A stretch of 64,000 bases of DNA from Lysobacter auxotrophicus. Lineage in GTDB: Bacteria > Pseudomonadota > Gammaproteobacteria > Xanthomonadales > Xanthomonadaceae. This document shows positions 41,653 to 50,913 of this stretch, one piece after another (the stretch's first letter is position 1; each line of letters starts with the position of its first letter). The DNA is taken from the NCBI RefSeq assembly GCF_027924565.1, contig NZ_AP027041.1:682001-746000 (forward strand). The letters run 5' to 3'. Both the position numbers and the translations under genes were made by a program. The notes beneath the pieces were generated by a model. It saw only the letters and a list, made by a program, of their open reading frames with translations, ran no database searches and was not told the origin of the DNA.

Positions 41653-42573
41653 TCAATCGACCGAAATCCCCGCCAGCTTCATCAACGCCTCGGCGTACTT
41701 CGCGCGGGTGCGGTCGATGACCTCGGCCGGCAGGTTCGGACCGGGCGGCGTCTTGTCCCAGTCGAGCGTTTCCAGGTAGTCGCGCACGAACTGCTTGTCG
41801 TAGCTCGGCGGGCTGGTGCCGACCTGGTACTCGTCGGCCGGCCAGTAGCGCGAGGAGTCCGGCGTGAGCATCTCGTCCATCACGTAGAGGCGGCCGTCGG
41901 CATCCAGGCCGAACTCGAACTTCGTGTCCGCCAGGATGATGCCGCGCTGCGCCGCGTAGTCGCGCGCGAACTTGTACAGCCGCAGCGTCGCGTCGCGCAC
42001 CTGTTCGGCGAGGTCCGCGCCGACCGTGCGCACGGCCGTGTCGAAGTCGATGTTCTCGTCGTGGACGCCCACGGCGGCCTTGGTCGAGGGCGTGAAGATC
42101 GGCTCGGCGAGCTGCTCGGCCTGGCGCAGGCCATCCGGCAGCGCGATGCCGCTGACGCGCCCGGTGCGCTGGTAGTCCTTCCAGCCGCTGCCGATGAGGT
42201 AGCCGCGCGCGATGCATTCCACCGGCACCGGCTTGAGTTTCTTCGTCACCACCGCGCGCTTGCCGTACAGCGACGCGTCCACGCCTTCCGGCAGCACGGA
42301 GGCGACGTCGATGCCGGTGAGGTGGTTGCGGATGAGGTGGTCGGTCTTGCCGAACCAGAAATTGCTGATCTGGCAGAGCATCTCGCCCTTGCCGGGAATC
42401 GGGTCGGGCAGCACCACGTCGAAGGCCGAGAGGCGATCGGTGGCCACCATCAGCAGGCAGTCGCCGGCACCGGCGGGCAGACGATCGGCGGGCAGGTCGA
42501 AGACGTCGCGGACCTTGCCGCGATGGCGCAGGTGGAGGCCGGGCAGGTCGGACTGGAGCAGGGTCGTGGACAA
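41653..42573 (-). CDS. purC: SAICAR synthetase (phosphoribosylaminoimidazole-succinocarboxamide synthase)
   Basis: Step 7 of de novo purine synthesis: CAIR + aspartate + ATP to SAICAR. The 306-residue eukaryote-like long form shows [73 protein letters not shown] and [13 protein letters not shown]. The start is TTG at 42573 with GGGGATT upstream; no suitable ATG precedes the conserved N-terminus. Single-gene unit, divergent from the J-domain gene. Confidence 0.95.
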   Translation of the reverse strand: MSTTLLQSDLPGLHLRHRGKVRDVFDLPADRLPAGAGDCLLMVATDRLSAFDVVLPDPIPGKGEMLCQISNFWFGKTDHLIRNHLTGIDVASVLPEGVDASLYGKRAVVTKKLKPVPVECIARGYLIGSGWKDYQRTGRVSGIALPDGLRQAEQLAEPIFTPSTKAAVGVHDENIDFDTAVRTVGADLAEQVRDATLRLYKFARDYAAQRGIILADTKFEFGLDADGRLYVMDEMLTPDSSRYWPADEYQVGTSPPSYDKQFVRDYLETLDWDKTPPGPNLPAEVIDRTRAKYAEALMKLAGISVD

Positions 42574-42733
42574 CGCAGGAATCCCCGATGGGTGCGATGG
42601 AGCCCCCGCCCGACGCTCGCCTTGACTCGCGCGCGTGCGCGACAGGGCCGGCCAGTGTACGCCGGCCGGCGGCGACGTGCAGGTACACTGTCCAAGGACC
42701 TAAACAGGCGACCGCGAGCCCGCGGGGAGGACG

Positions 42734-43069
42734 ATGAAACGCTGGTACGGCAAGCTGCTGGGCTTCTTCGCGGGTGCCGCACTGTTCCGCACCAACCCGC
42801 TGTTCGGCGCCCTCATCGGGCTGCTCATCGGCCATGCCTTCGACACCGACTGGTTCAAGCTGCGCCGGGACAACCCGTATGCCGCGCTGGGCCTGACCCC
42901 GGACGCGACCGACGCCGAAGTCGACCAGGCCTATCGCCGGCTGATGTCGCAGTACCACCCCGACCGCGTCGCCGGCGCCGCCGCCGAGCTGCGCGAGCAG
43001 GCCGAGGTCCGCGCCCGCGAGATCAACCAGGCCTACGACCGCATCAAGACGCTGCGCAAGCGGCGCTGA
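42734..43069 (+). CDS. Small membrane-associated J-domain protein
   Basis: A 111-residue protein. An N-terminal hydrophobic, glycine-rich segment ([20 protein letters not shown], residues 8-27) resembles the membrane part of DjlA. A C-terminal J domain (about 46-111) has [20 protein letters not shown] and the essential HPD in YHPDRV. It should recruit and stimulate DnaK at the inner membrane. It lacks the TerB-like middle of full DjlA. A GGCCGGC/GCCGGCC hairpin (42646-42667) and a TACACT -10-like box are upstream. Confidence 0.85.
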   Translation: MKRWYGKLLGFFAGAALFRTNPLFGALIGLLIGHAFDTDWFKLRRDNPYAALGLTPDATDAEVDQAYRRLMSQYHPDRVAGAAAELREQAEVRAREINQAYDRIKTLRKRR

Positions 43070-43094
43070 CCCCCTCCGAACCCGAGCACTGCCC

Positions 43095-43769
43095 ATGCAA
43101 TCCACCGTCATCGCCCCGTCCATCCTCTCGGCCAACTTCGCCAGGCTCGGCGAGGAAGTCGACAACGTGCTCAAGGCCGGTGCCGACTGGGTGCACTTCG
43201 ACGTGATGGACAACCACTACGTGCCCAACCTCACCATCGGGCCGATGGTGTGCGAGGCGCTGCGCAAGCACGGCATCACCGCGCCGATCGACGTGCACCT
43301 GATGGTGGAACCGGTGGATCGCATCGTTCCCGATTTCGCCAAGGCCGGCGCCACGCTGATCAGCTTCCATCCCGAGGCCAGCGCGCATGTGCACCGCACG
43401 ATCCAGCTGATCAGGTCGCACGGTTGCCAGGCTGGCCTGGTGCTCAATCCGGCCACGCCGGTCGACGTGCTCGAATGGGTGCTCGATGAGCTCGACATGG
43501 TGCTGCTGATGTCGGTCAACCCCGGTTTCGGCGGCCAGAGTTTCATTCCGTCCGCGCTGGAAAAACTGCGTCGCGTGCGACAGATGATCGATGCGAGCGG
43601 CAAGCCGATCCGCCTGGAAATCGACGGTGGCGTGAAGGCCGACAACATCGCCGAGATCGCCGCCGCCGGTGCCGACACCTTCGTCGCGGGCTCGGCCATC
43701 TTCAATGCGCCCGATTACGCGGACGTCATCTCGCGCATGAAGGACGCGGTGTCGAAGGTGCGCGGATGA
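43095..43769 (+). CDS. rpe: Ribulose-phosphate 3-epimerase
   Basis: Interconverts ribulose-5-phosphate and xylulose-5-phosphate (pentose phosphate pathway). The 224-residue TIM barrel has [17 protein letters not shown], the metal site [41 protein letters not shown] and the phosphate-binding [11 protein letters not shown] and GSAIF. Catalytic Asp in FDVMD and DGG are intact. Overlaps rraA by four bases. Confidence 0.96.
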   Translation: MQSTVIAPSILSANFARLGEEVDNVLKAGADWVHFDVMDNHYVPNLTIGPMVCEALRKHGITAPIDVHLMVEPVDRIVPDFAKAGATLISFHPEASAHVHRTIQLIRSHGCQAGLVLNPATPVDVLEWVLDELDMVLLMSVNPGFGGQSFIPSALEKLRRVRQMIDASGKPIRLEIDGGVKADNIAEIAAAGADTFVAGSAIFNAPDYADVISRMKDAVSKVRG

Positions 43770-44239
43770 AAACCTGCGACCTGTGCGATCTCCACGACGC
43801 GCAGGTGCGCGTGCTCGAGCTGCCGCTGCAGGATTTCGGCGGCCGCATCGCGTTCAACGGGATGGTCAGCACGGTGCGCGCCATCGAGGACAACTCGCGC
43901 GTGCGCGAGGCGGTCGAAGAACCGGGGCAGGGCCGCGTGCTGGTGATCGACGGCGGTGGTTCGATGCGCCGCGCGATGATCGGCGACCTCCTTGCCGCGA
44001 AGGCCGCGGAAAACGGCTGGGCCGGCGTGCTCGTGTTCGGTGCGATCCGCGACAGCGACGCGATCGCGACCATCGCGCTGGGCGTGAAGGCGCTGGGCAC
44101 CTGCCCGCGCAAGACCGACAAGCTCGGTGCGGGCGAGCGCGATGTCGAAGTGGAATTCGGCGGCGTGCGCATCCGCCCGGGCGACTGGCTGTGCGCGGAC
44201 GAGGACGGCGTCGTCCTCGCCGACACGGACCTGCGCTGA
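43766..44239 (+). CDS. rraA: RraA-family protein (regulator of RNase E activity / HMG-aldolase-like)
   Basis: A 157-residue protein of the RraA fold. [40 protein letters not shown] and [17 protein letters not shown] include the GGS and GDxLAxxA signature, and [14 protein letters not shown] closes it. E. coli RraA binds RNase E as a trimer and inhibits it. Some relatives instead act as 4-hydroxy-4-methyl-2-oxoglutarate aldolases, so the activity is not certain. Co-translated with rpe (ATGA overlap). Confidence 0.88.
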   Translation: MKTCDLCDLHDAQVRVLELPLQDFGGRIAFNGMVSTVRAIEDNSRVREAVEEPGQGRVLVIDGGGSMRRAMIGDLLAAKAAENGWAGVLVFGAIRDSDAIATIALGVKALGTCPRKTDKLGAGERDVEVEFGGVRIRPGDWLCADEDGVVLADTDLR

Positions 44240-44261
44240 CCGCGTTCAGCGGGTGCGTTAA

Positions 44262-44293
44262 AGCAGAAAGGGCAGGCCATCGCTGGCCTGCCC
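44262..44293. terminator. Possible terminator hairpin after rraA
   Basis: A perfect 10-bp stem GGGCAGGCCA / TGGCCTGCCC with a TCGC loop (44270-44293), 30 bases after the rraA stop. The U-rich side (CTTTCTGCTT) is on the minus-strand reading. On the plus strand it lacks a U run, so termination efficiency for rpe-rraA is uncertain. Confidence 0.4.
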
Positions 44294-44474
44294 CGGAAGG
44301 CTTGGAGGCAATCCCGCCTCCGTCCGTCGTCCCTGAGAATGGACTCTGATTCTCCGGACGTTCGATGACGGATGTGTGACGCGATCGCCGGTCGCTTTCG
44401 TCTCCCTCGCCTGTTCACGATGACTCACGCGGCGGATGTTTAGCCTGCACGCGGACTCCCCACACGACACGACG

Positions 44475-45419
44475 ATGGCGACGCACTGGCGCCTGATCCT
44501 CAACGGAAAATCCGCCGGAAACGACGAGGTGCGCGACGCCGTCGAGGCGATGCGCGCCGGCGGCGTCACGCTGGACGTGCGTGTCACCTGGGAACGCGGC
44601 GACGCCTTGCGTTACGTCGACGAGGCGATCGATGACGGCGTGCGATGCGTGATCGCCGCCGGCGGCGACGGCACGCTGGGCGAAGTCGCCGCGGCGCTTT
44701 CCGAGCGCCACGAGGAGGCCGACGCATTGCCTGCGCTCGCGGCGATGCCGCTGGGCACGGCGAACGATTTCGCCACCGCGGCGACGATCCCGACCTATCC
44801 GCGCGAAGCGTTGCAGCTGATCGCCGATTCCAAAGCGCACGCCATCGACATGCTGCGTGTGGAAGCCGACGGCGAGCGCCACTGGTGCGTCAATCTCGCC
44901 AGTGGCGGTTTCGGCACGGAAGTGACGGTGGAAACCGACGACGGCCTCAAGAAACTCCTGGGCGGGCTCGCCTACCTGGTGACCGGCATCGCGCGGATGG
45001 GGCGCATCGAACCCATTACCGCGCACATCCACGGCGAAGGCTTCGACTGGCGCGGCGCGCTCATCGCGCTGGGCATCGGCAACGGACGGCAGGCGGGCGG
45101 CGGGCAGATCCTGTGCCCGGATGCGCGCATCGACGATGGCCTGCTCGATCTCACCGTGATTCCCGAACTCGAAGGCGAGCTGGGCACGACCGTCGCCACG
45201 CTGATGCGCGAAGGACGCGGCGCCGCGCTCGAACGCGTCGGCGAACGCGGCCGCATGCGCGCGGTCACGGTCGAGTCCGACGAGCCGATGGCGTTGAACC
45301 TCGATGGCGAGCCGGTGCAGGCGAGTCGTTTCGCCATTGCCTGCGTGCCGGCGCGGCTGCGCATGCACCTGCCCGAACACTGTCCGCTGCTGGCGCCGGC
45401 TCGCCTCGCGCTGCGCTGA
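44475..45419 (+). CDS. YegS/BmrU-type diacylglycerol (lipid) kinase
   Basis: A 314-residue DAGK-catalytic protein. [10 protein letters not shown] near the start, [15 protein letters not shown] with the catalytic [14 protein letters not shown] and the C-terminal beta-sandwich up to LNLDGEPV. YegS phosphorylates lipids such as phosphatidylglycerol in vitro; the physiological substrate is unclear. ATG 44475 ([11 protein letters not shown]) matches the family start; 44436 adds 13 unrelated residues. Confidence 0.88.
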   Translation: MATHWRLILNGKSAGNDEVRDAVEAMRAGGVTLDVRVTWERGDALRYVDEAIDDGVRCVIAAGGDGTLGEVAAALSERHEEADALPALAAMPLGTANDFATAATIPTYPREALQLIADSKAHAIDMLRVEADGERHWCVNLASGGFGTEVTVETDDGLKKLLGGLAYLVTGIARMGRIEPITAHIHGEGFDWRGALIALGIGNGRQAGGGQILCPDARIDDGLLDLTVIPELEGELGTTVATLMREGRGAALERVGERGRMRAVTVESDEPMALNLDGEPVQASRFAIACVPARLRMHLPEHCPLLAPARLALR

Positions 45420-45552
45420 ACCGGTACAGTAAGGGCGATGAGCGCCGTGCCCTGCCTCCGTCAGACGAAACCGCATTTCCGCCTCGGTGCGGAGGGGCGA
45501 TGGCGACCGTGCGTCGCCTGCCGCCTCCCATCGAATCCAAAGGAAATGCCGC

Positions 45553-47052
45553 GTGACCTCCGATCCGTTTTCGCCTGACACCGCCTCGCAAACCGCCAAC
45601 GCCCACACCCTCGTCCCCGTCGTCCGCGAAGTCCTGAGCGACCTCGACACGCCGCTGTCGGTCTACCTCAAACTCGCCGACGGCCCGCACACCTACCTGT
45701 TCGAATCGGTCGAAGGCGGCGAGCGTTTCGGCCGCTATTCGATCATCGGCCTGCCTGCGCGCCGGGTGTACGCGTTCGCCGGGCACACGCTGTTCGTCAC
45801 CGAAGACGGCGAACTGGTCGAAAGCCGCGTCGTCGAGGATCCGTTCGCCGAAGTCGAACGCCTGCGCGCGATGCACAGCGTGCCGACGATCCCGGGCCTG
45901 CCGGGATTCACCGGTGGCCTGGTGGGCTGGTTCGGTTTCGAGTCGATCCAGTACATCGAGCCGCGTTTCGCGAGGGGCGAGAAGGAAGACGAGCTCGGCA
46001 CGCCCGACATCCTGCTGATGCAGAGCGACGAGCTGGCGGTGTTCGACAACCTCAAGGGGCGGCTGTACCTGATCGTGCACGCCGATCCGTCCGAACCGCG
46101 TGCGATGGCGCGCGCGAACCGCCGCCTGGACGAACTGGTGCATCGCCTTCGACAGGGCGGTCCGGGGTACCCCGAAACGCTGGAAGGCCGCCTGCTGGAC
46201 GAGGCCGATTTCGTTTCCGGCTTCACGCGCGAAGGCTTCATCGACGCGGTGGAGAAGTCCAAGGAATACATCCGCGCCGGCGACATCTTCCAGGTCGTGC
46301 TGAGCCAGCGGCTGTCGGTGCCGTTCAAGGCGCGCCCCGTCGACGTGTATCGCGCGCTGCGTGCGCTGAATCCGTCGCCGTACATGTACTACCTCGACGT
46401 GGGCGGCACGCAGGTCGTGGGTTCCTCGCCGGAAATCCTCGTGCGCCTGCAAAACGGCACCGTCACCGTGCGCCCGATCGCCGGCACGCGTCCGCGTGGC
46501 GACACGCCGGAGCGCGATGCGGAACTGGAGGCCGAACTGCTGGCCGATCCGAAGGAGCGCGCCGAGCACCTGATGCTGATCGACCTGGGGCGCAACGACG
46601 TCGGCCGCGTGTCCGAAGCGGGCACGGTGGAAGTCGGCGAGCAGTTCGTGATCGAGCGCTACAGCCACGTCATGCACATCGTCAGCGAAGTGACCGGCAC
46701 GCTGAAGCCGGGCCTGAGCTACGCCGACGTGCTGCGCGCGACGTTCCCGGCGGGCACCGTCAGCGGCGCGCCGAAGATCCGCGCGCTGGAAGTGATCCGC
46801 GAACTGGAGCCGATCAAGCGCAACGTCTACGCCGGTTCCATCGGCTATCTCGGCTGGGGCGAACCCGGTCGCAGCGGCGATGCCGACACCGCGATCGCGA
46901 TCCGCACCGCCGTCATCCAGGACGGCCGCCTGTACGTGCAGGCCGGCGCCGGCATCGTCTACGACTCCGATCCCGCGATGGAATGGGAGGAGACGATGAA
47001 CAAGGGGCGCGCGCTGTTCCGCGCCGTCGCGCAGGCGGCCAAGGGGCTGTAG
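45553..47052 (+). CDS. trpE: Anthranilate synthase component I
   Basis: Chorismate + ammonia (from TrpG) to anthranilate, the committed step of tryptophan synthesis. The 499-residue product has an N-terminal region carrying the feedback-inhibition motif ([19 protein letters not shown]). The chorismate-binding domain has [49 protein letters not shown]-type [10 protein letters not shown] and [13 protein letters not shown]. Start GTG 45553 follows AAAGGAAA. Its partner trpG is 3.9 kb downstream, separated by unrelated genes. Confidence 0.95.
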   Translation: MTSDPFSPDTASQTANAHTLVPVVREVLSDLDTPLSVYLKLADGPHTYLFESVEGGERFGRYSIIGLPARRVYAFAGHTLFVTEDGELVESRVVEDPFAEVERLRAMHSVPTIPGLPGFTGGLVGWFGFESIQYIEPRFARGEKEDELGTPDILLMQSDELAVFDNLKGRLYLIVHADPSEPRAMARANRRLDELVHRLRQGGPGYPETLEGRLLDEADFVSGFTREGFIDAVEKSKEYIRAGDIFQVVLSQRLSVPFKARPVDVYRALRALNPSPYMYYLDVGGTQVVGSSPEILVRLQNGTVTVRPIAGTRPRGDTPERDAELEAELLADPKERAEHLMLIDLGRNDVGRVSEAGTVEVGEQFVIERYSHVMHIVSEVTGTLKPGLSYADVLRATFPAGTVSGAPKIRALEVIRELEPIKRNVYAGSIGYLGWGEPGRSGDADTAIAIRTAVIQDGRLYVQAGAGIVYDSDPAMEWEETMNKGRALFRAVAQAAKGL

Positions 47053-47226
47053 GGCGGCGGTGTCCGTGCGCCGCGCTAAGAGGCCGCGGCGCATTCTCAC
47101 GCGGCATTCACCCGTCGAACGCGGATGCGGCCGTGTGTTGGCGCCCGCAACGTTATGTTCACAAACGGCGCGCTTCACTGCCGTGCACGGTGTCACCGAC
47201 ATCGACAACGCGGGAAGGAGACGGCC

Positions 47227-47928
47227 ATGCAGCTCGTCCACGACGCTCTCGTCCAGTCGCGTTTTTCCAACACGTTCCCGCGCACGGTCGAGATGCTCTG
47301 CCCGCACTGCCTGAAGGAGGCGGTGTTCGAGGCGCGGCCGTGGCAGGAACACGGCCGGCAACTGGCGGCGAGCGAATTGGAATGCACGCGTTGCGAGCAC
47401 ACGGTGCTGTTCGTGCAACTGCTCGCCGATGACGGCACCAACAAGTCCGGCGGACTGTTCTGTCATCCCGGGTTCGGCGGACGCGAACCGATGGCTGGCG
47501 TCGAACACCTGCATGCGATGTCGGCGCCGCTCGCGCGCAGTTACGAGTCGGCGCTGAAGCTGTACAACCACGCCGAGTGGGGCGCGAGTTCGCTGATCGT
47601 GCGGCATCTGCTTGGCGGGTTGACCGCGCGCATGCTCGCGGAGGAGAAGGCCGAGCTGTCGCTCACGCGCAAGCTCGAAGCGCTGCCGCACGACGTCGAC
47701 CTGTCGCGACCGCTGCAGGACATCGCGCAGCTGCTCGCGCCCAGCGGCACGTTCGGACGGCAGTTCGAGGACGAGACGACGATCGACAAGGCCAACGCCG
47801 AACTGCTGCTGGAGCTGGCGGAGCAGCTGATCACCTACCTCGTCGTGCTGCCCGGCACGATGGCGGACCTGAAGGCGCGCATCGCGACCGCGCCGGTGCC
47901 GCTGCGGCGGGGGAGTGGGGTGGCGTAG
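47227..47928 (+). CDS. DUF4145-like protein with N-terminal zinc ribbon
   Basis: A 233-residue cytosolic protein. An N-terminal ribbon has MLCPHC and ECTRC pairs (about 24-27 and 53-57). The remainder is all-helical, with YNHAEWGASSLIVRHLLGGL and LAPSGTFGRQFEDE and an ANAELLLELAEQLITYLVVL helix. The architecture of zinc ribbon plus helical domain, with the 'E.....RhlLgg' core, is DUF4145-like, a domain often fused to or accompanying defence nucleases and prophage genes. Here it stands alone and its function is unknown. ATG 47227 has GAAGGAGA upstream. Confidence 0.65.
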   Translation: MQLVHDALVQSRFSNTFPRTVEMLCPHCLKEAVFEARPWQEHGRQLAASELECTRCEHTVLFVQLLADDGTNKSGGLFCHPGFGGREPMAGVEHLHAMSAPLARSYESALKLYNHAEWGASSLIVRHLLGGLTARMLAEEKAELSLTRKLEALPHDVDLSRPLQDIAQLLAPSGTFGRQFEDETTIDKANAELLLELAEQLITYLVVLPGTMADLKARIATAPVPLRRGSGVA

Positions 47929-48289
47929 GGCGGTTCGCTGCTGGCGCGCTGATCGAAGGCGTATTGCGCCGATCCCACCCCACACGTCATCCCGGCGAAG
48001 GCCGGGACCCAGGCTGGCGGCGGATCTTCTTACGGTGCGCGCTTCTGTCGGACGGCGTGACGGCCTGGATCCCGGCCTTCGCCGGGTGACGGTCCTTCGA
48101 GGCTGCCGTTGAACTGACGCTTCTCGATGCGTCACCCAGCGCTCGCCTTCATAACATTACCGATAGTTAATCCCCCGGAAATCCTCCGGTGAGGCGCGTG
48201 GGCGCAGTCTGATCCTGCGGTCGGGAAGACAGACCCGACCGGCACAGATCCTCGTCCGCATCATCCCGCGTCTTACCAAGGAGTCACCC
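47929..48289. other. Intergenic region carrying a dispersed repeat
   Basis: This 361-base region contains the GTCATCCCG-type repeat at 47985-48092. An AT-richer stretch (CATAACATTACCGATAGTTA, near 48150-48170) follows and probably contains the promoter of the small secreted-protein gene. No other gene is supported on either strand. Confidence 0.5.
47985..48092. repeat. Dispersed GTCATCCCG-type palindromic repeat
   Basis: Left arm CGTCATCCCGGCGAAGGCCG, right arm inverse CGGCCTTCGCCGGGTGACGG, with about 60 bases between. This is the most symmetrical member of the family also found at 9381, 19977 and 31498. Confidence 0.75.
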
Positions 48290-48484
48290 ATGAACCTGCG
48301 CAAGTCCCTGTTCGCCGTCGCCCTGACCGCACTGGCCGGTTCCGCCCTGGCCGCACCGCCGAGCACCGCGCCGGCCGCGCCCGCGTCGTCGACCGCCCCG
48401 GCCAAGGGCACCGTCTCCAAGCACAAGCATGCCGGCAAGAAGGCCGCCGCCCCCGCCACCAAGAGCGACGCCAAGAAGGGCTGA
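48290..48484 (+). CDS. Small secreted Ala/Lys/His-rich protein (acid-shock Asr-like composition)
   Basis: A 64-residue protein with a signal peptide (MNLRKSLFAVALTALAGSAL, cleavage after ALA-A). The mature chain is disordered, made of Ala/Pro/Thr then KGTVSKHKHAGKKAAAPATK and SDAKKG. This composition resembles the periplasmic acid-shock protein Asr of enterobacteria, though similarity may be compositional only. AAGGAG lies upstream of the ATG. Directly followed by a very strong terminator and a response regulator gene. Confidence 0.7.
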   Translation: MNLRKSLFAVALTALAGSALAAPPSTAPAAPASSTAPAKGTVSKHKHAGKKAAAPATKSDAKKG

Positions 48485-48520
48485 TCGCTCCAACGTCCCC
48501 GGAGCCCGTGCAATGCGGGC

Positions 48521-48561
48521 GGATACCCCGGCGGTGAGCACCGTCGGGGTATCCTTTTTTT
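48521..48561 (+). terminator. Strong terminator or attenuator immediately before the response regulator
   Basis: A 16-bp stem with one G-T pair: GGATACCCCGGCGGTG / CACCGTCGGGGTATCC with a 2-base loop (48521-48554), followed by seven T (48555-48561). Only 16 bases separate the T run from the next start codon. Confidence 0.9.
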
Positions 48562-48577
48562 GCCTTCCGGAGTTGCC

Positions 48578-49255
48578 ATGCGCGTCCTGCTGATCGAAGA
48601 CGATCCCCACACCGCCGCCTTCATCGGCAAGGGGCTGCGCGAGGACGGACACACCGTCGAACACGCCGGCGACGGCAAGCAGGGGTTGTTCCTCGCGACG
48701 ACGGAAAACTTCGACGCCATCGTGCTCGATCGCCTGCTTCCCGCCCTCGATGGCCTGGTGCTGCTGCAGACCCTGCGCGGCGCCGGAAACCGTACGCCGC
48801 TGCTGCTGCTCACCGCGCTGGGCGAAGTGGACCATCGCGTCGAGGGCCTGCGCGCCGGCGCCGACGATTACCTCGTCAAACCCTTCGCCTATTCGGAACT
48901 GAGCGCGCGGCTGGACAGCATCGCGCGCCGGCAGCGCGAGGACGCGCAGCGCGAACCAACGCGGTTGGCGGTGGGCGATCTCGAACTGGACCTGCTCGGC
49001 CGCGATGCACGACGTGCCGGCAAGCGCATCGAGCTGCAGCCGCGCGAATTCCGCCTGCTCGAATACCTGATGCGCCAGGCCGGTCGCGTCGTCACGCGCA
49101 CGATGCTGCTGGAAGCGGTGTGGGACTACCACTTCGATCCGCAGACCAACGTCATCGACGTGCACATCAGCCGGCTGCGGCAGAAGATCGACCACGGCTT
49201 CGAGCGCCCGCTGCTGCACACCGTGCGCGGCGCCGGCTACCGGCTGGGCGAATGA
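48578..49255 (+). CDS. OmpR-family response regulator
   Basis: A 225-residue regulator. The receiver has EDDP (7-10), phospho-acceptor Asp51 in VLDRLLPALDG, LTALGEVDHRVEGLRAGADD and VKPFAYSEL. The winged-helix output domain (about 130-225) has LQPREFRLLEYLMRQAGRVV, LLEAVWDYHFDPQTNVIDVH and RGAGYRLG. The YHFDPQTNVIDVHISRLRQK block is typical of the CusR/PcoR/TctD-like branch. Overlaps its kinase gene by four bases. Nothing in the window identifies targets. The upstream terminator leaves no space for a private promoter. Confidence 0.92.
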   Translation: MRVLLIEDDPHTAAFIGKGLREDGHTVEHAGDGKQGLFLATTENFDAIVLDRLLPALDGLVLLQTLRGAGNRTPLLLLTALGEVDHRVEGLRAGADDYLVKPFAYSELSARLDSIARRQREDAQREPTRLAVGDLELDLLGRDARRAGKRIELQPREFRLLEYLMRQAGRVVTRTMLLEAVWDYHFDPQTNVIDVHISRLRQKIDHGFERPLLHTVRGAGYRLGE

Positions 49256-50667
49256 CGCGGCCGCTGCGCTCCACCAGCACGCGCCTGGCGCTCGCGGTGA
49301 TGGGCGCGTTCCTGCTCGCCTTCGTGTTGCTCGGCACCGGCGTGTACGTCGCGGTGTCGACGCTGCTGCTGCAGGACGCGCGCGAACTCGTGCGCACCGA
49401 CGCCGCCGGGCTGCTGCAGCTGCAGCGCGACAGCGGCCGCGCGGCGCTCGTGCAGGAACTGCGCGACCGCCTGGAAGCGCCGGACGATCCCGACGCGGTG
49501 TACGCACTGATTGCCGCCGACGGGCGCGTCGAGGTTGGCGATGCGGTGTCGACGAACGCGCACGCGATGCGCGCGGGTCGAAGCGTGCGCTGGATGACGT
49601 TCGAACTCGTAGGCGACGCGGTGCCCGACGACGGCGTGCAGTCGCGCCGCGTGCTCGCGCAGCTGCAGCCGCTGCCGGGCGGCGAGACCTTGCTGACCGG
49701 ACTGCGCCTGCAATCGCAGGATCGCTTCCTTGCGTTGATGCTGCGCACGGCGATGGTCGCGCTGGCGGTCGCCGCGACGTTGGGCGCGCTCGCCGGCTGG
49801 CTCACGTCGCGCTGGGTCTCGCACCGGTTGAGTCATCTGGACCGGACGGCCGCGCGCGTGGGTGCCGGCGAACTCGGCCTGCGCGTGCCGCTGGACGGCA
49901 GCGGCGACGCGTTCGACCGCCTCGGACGCCGCTTCAACGCCATGCTCGACCGCATCGAGGAACTGCTCGGCGGTGTGCGCCACGCGACCGACCACATCGC
50001 GCACGACCTGCGGACGCCGCTCACGCGATTGCGCAATCGGCTGGAAGACCTGCGCCATCGCAGCGACGCGTCGCCCGCCGGACGCGCGGCGCTCGACGGC
50101 GCCGTGCAGGAAACCGACCAGCTGCTCACCACCTTCGGTGCCCTGCTGCGCCTGGCGCGCATCGAGGCCCAACCGCCGGCGGGCGAGGGCCCGGAGCTGG
50201 ATCTCTCGGCGCTGGTCGCCGACGCGGCCGAGCTCTACACGCCGATCGGCGCGGAGCGTTCGGTGCGCCTGGCGCTGACGCTGTCGCCCGCACTCGTGCG
50301 GGGCGATCGCGACCAGTTGTTCCAGATGCTGGTGAACCTGCTCGACAACGCGCTGAAGCATGCGCCGGAAGGCAGCCGGGTCGGGCTGACGCTGCAGGCG
50401 GGCGTGGCGGCCGTGCTGTGCGTGGACGACGAAGGGCCGGGCATTCCCGAGGCCGATCGCGAACGGGTCTTCGACCGGTTCCAGCGGCTGGAGACCCATC
50501 GCGGTACGCCCGGCAGCGGCCTGGGCCTGAGCCTGGTGCGCGCGATCGTGCACCGCCATGGCGGCCGCATCGCACTGATCGACCGCGCGCCGGGCCTGCG
50601 CGTGCAGGTGACGCTGCCGCTCGCCGGCGATGCGGGTCGCATCGGGCGGGCCGAGCCGCTAGAGTAG
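49252..50667 (+). CDS. Sensor histidine kinase partner of the OmpR-type regulator
   Basis: A 471-residue kinase. TM1 is at 12-34, a periplasmic domain at about 40-155, TM2 at about 163-183. HAMP is at 184-240. HisKA has phospho-His251 in IAHDLRTPLTRLRNRLEDL. HATPase_c has N-box NLLDNALKHAPEGS, G1 VDDEGPGIP, F-box VFDRFQRLE and G2 GSGLGLSLVRAI. Signal unknown. The start overlaps the regulator stop (ATGA). Just after its stop, a Trp-rich leader frame for trpG begins (50672). Confidence 0.92.
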   Translation: MTRPLRSTSTRLALAVMGAFLLAFVLLGTGVYVAVSTLLLQDARELVRTDAAGLLQLQRDSGRAALVQELRDRLEAPDDPDAVYALIAADGRVEVGDAVSTNAHAMRAGRSVRWMTFELVGDAVPDDGVQSRRVLAQLQPLPGGETLLTGLRLQSQDRFLALMLRTAMVALAVAATLGALAGWLTSRWVSHRLSHLDRTAARVGAGELGLRVPLDGSGDAFDRLGRRFNAMLDRIEELLGGVRHATDHIAHDLRTPLTRLRNRLEDLRHRSDASPAGRAALDGAVQETDQLLTTFGALLRLARIEAQPPAGEGPELDLSALVADAAELYTPIGAERSVRLALTLSPALVRGDRDQLFQMLVNLLDNALKHAPEGSRVGLTLQAGVAAVLCVDDEGPGIPEADRERVFDRFQRLETHRGTPGSGLGLSLVRAIVHRHGGRIALIDRAPGLRVQVTLPLAGDAGRIGRAEPLE

Positions 50668-50671
50668 GGCC

Positions 50672-50794
50672 ATGATCGTGCGTCCCTCCCAGTTCCGAAA
50701 AGCCGACCAGGGTTGGCGATGGTGGCCGTTGGCTGCCGTCCGCCCCTCGATGTCGTCCAAGGAACTGCCGAGTGTTTCCCGCCCCACGCACTGA
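50672..50794 (+). CDS. Candidate tryptophan leader peptide upstream of trpG
   Basis: A 40-codon frame, ATG 50672 to TGA 50792-50794, with TAGGG five bases upstream. Codons 15, 17 and 18 are all Trp (tgg at 50714, 50720 and 50723) in the context GWRWWPL. Three Trp codons within four codons is far beyond expectation for the rarest amino acid and is the hallmark of attenuation leaders. GCGATGG (50716-50722), covering Trp codons, can pair with CCATCGC (50832-50838). A second stem CGGCCCG / CGGGCCG (50850-50871) follows. I see no U-run terminator, so the mechanism may not be classical attenuation. The stop is 119 bases before trpG. Confidence 0.55.
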   Translation: MIVRPSQFRKADQGWRWWPLAAVRPSMSSKELPSVSRPTH

Positions 50795-50913
50795 CCATCC
50801 GCCGGCCCCCCGGCCGCGCACCACGCCACCCCATCGCACCGCTCCTGCCGGCCCGACGCCGAGCGGGCCGATCGCGCTGCGTCCACGTCGAACCCGAACC
50901 CGAGCCCGCGCCG

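Noticed and set aside
45438-45578. A second tryptophan leader upstream of trpE
   Set aside because: The only frame there starting at 45438 has a single Trp codon and runs into trpE. There is no terminator-like hairpin, so support is too weak.
45265-48135. Very long open frame (about 956 codons) on the minus strand across trpE and its neighbours
   Set aside because: It is antisense to trpE and other well-supported genes. High-GC DNA produces such shadow frames; the translation is Arg/Ala/Gln-rich without motifs.
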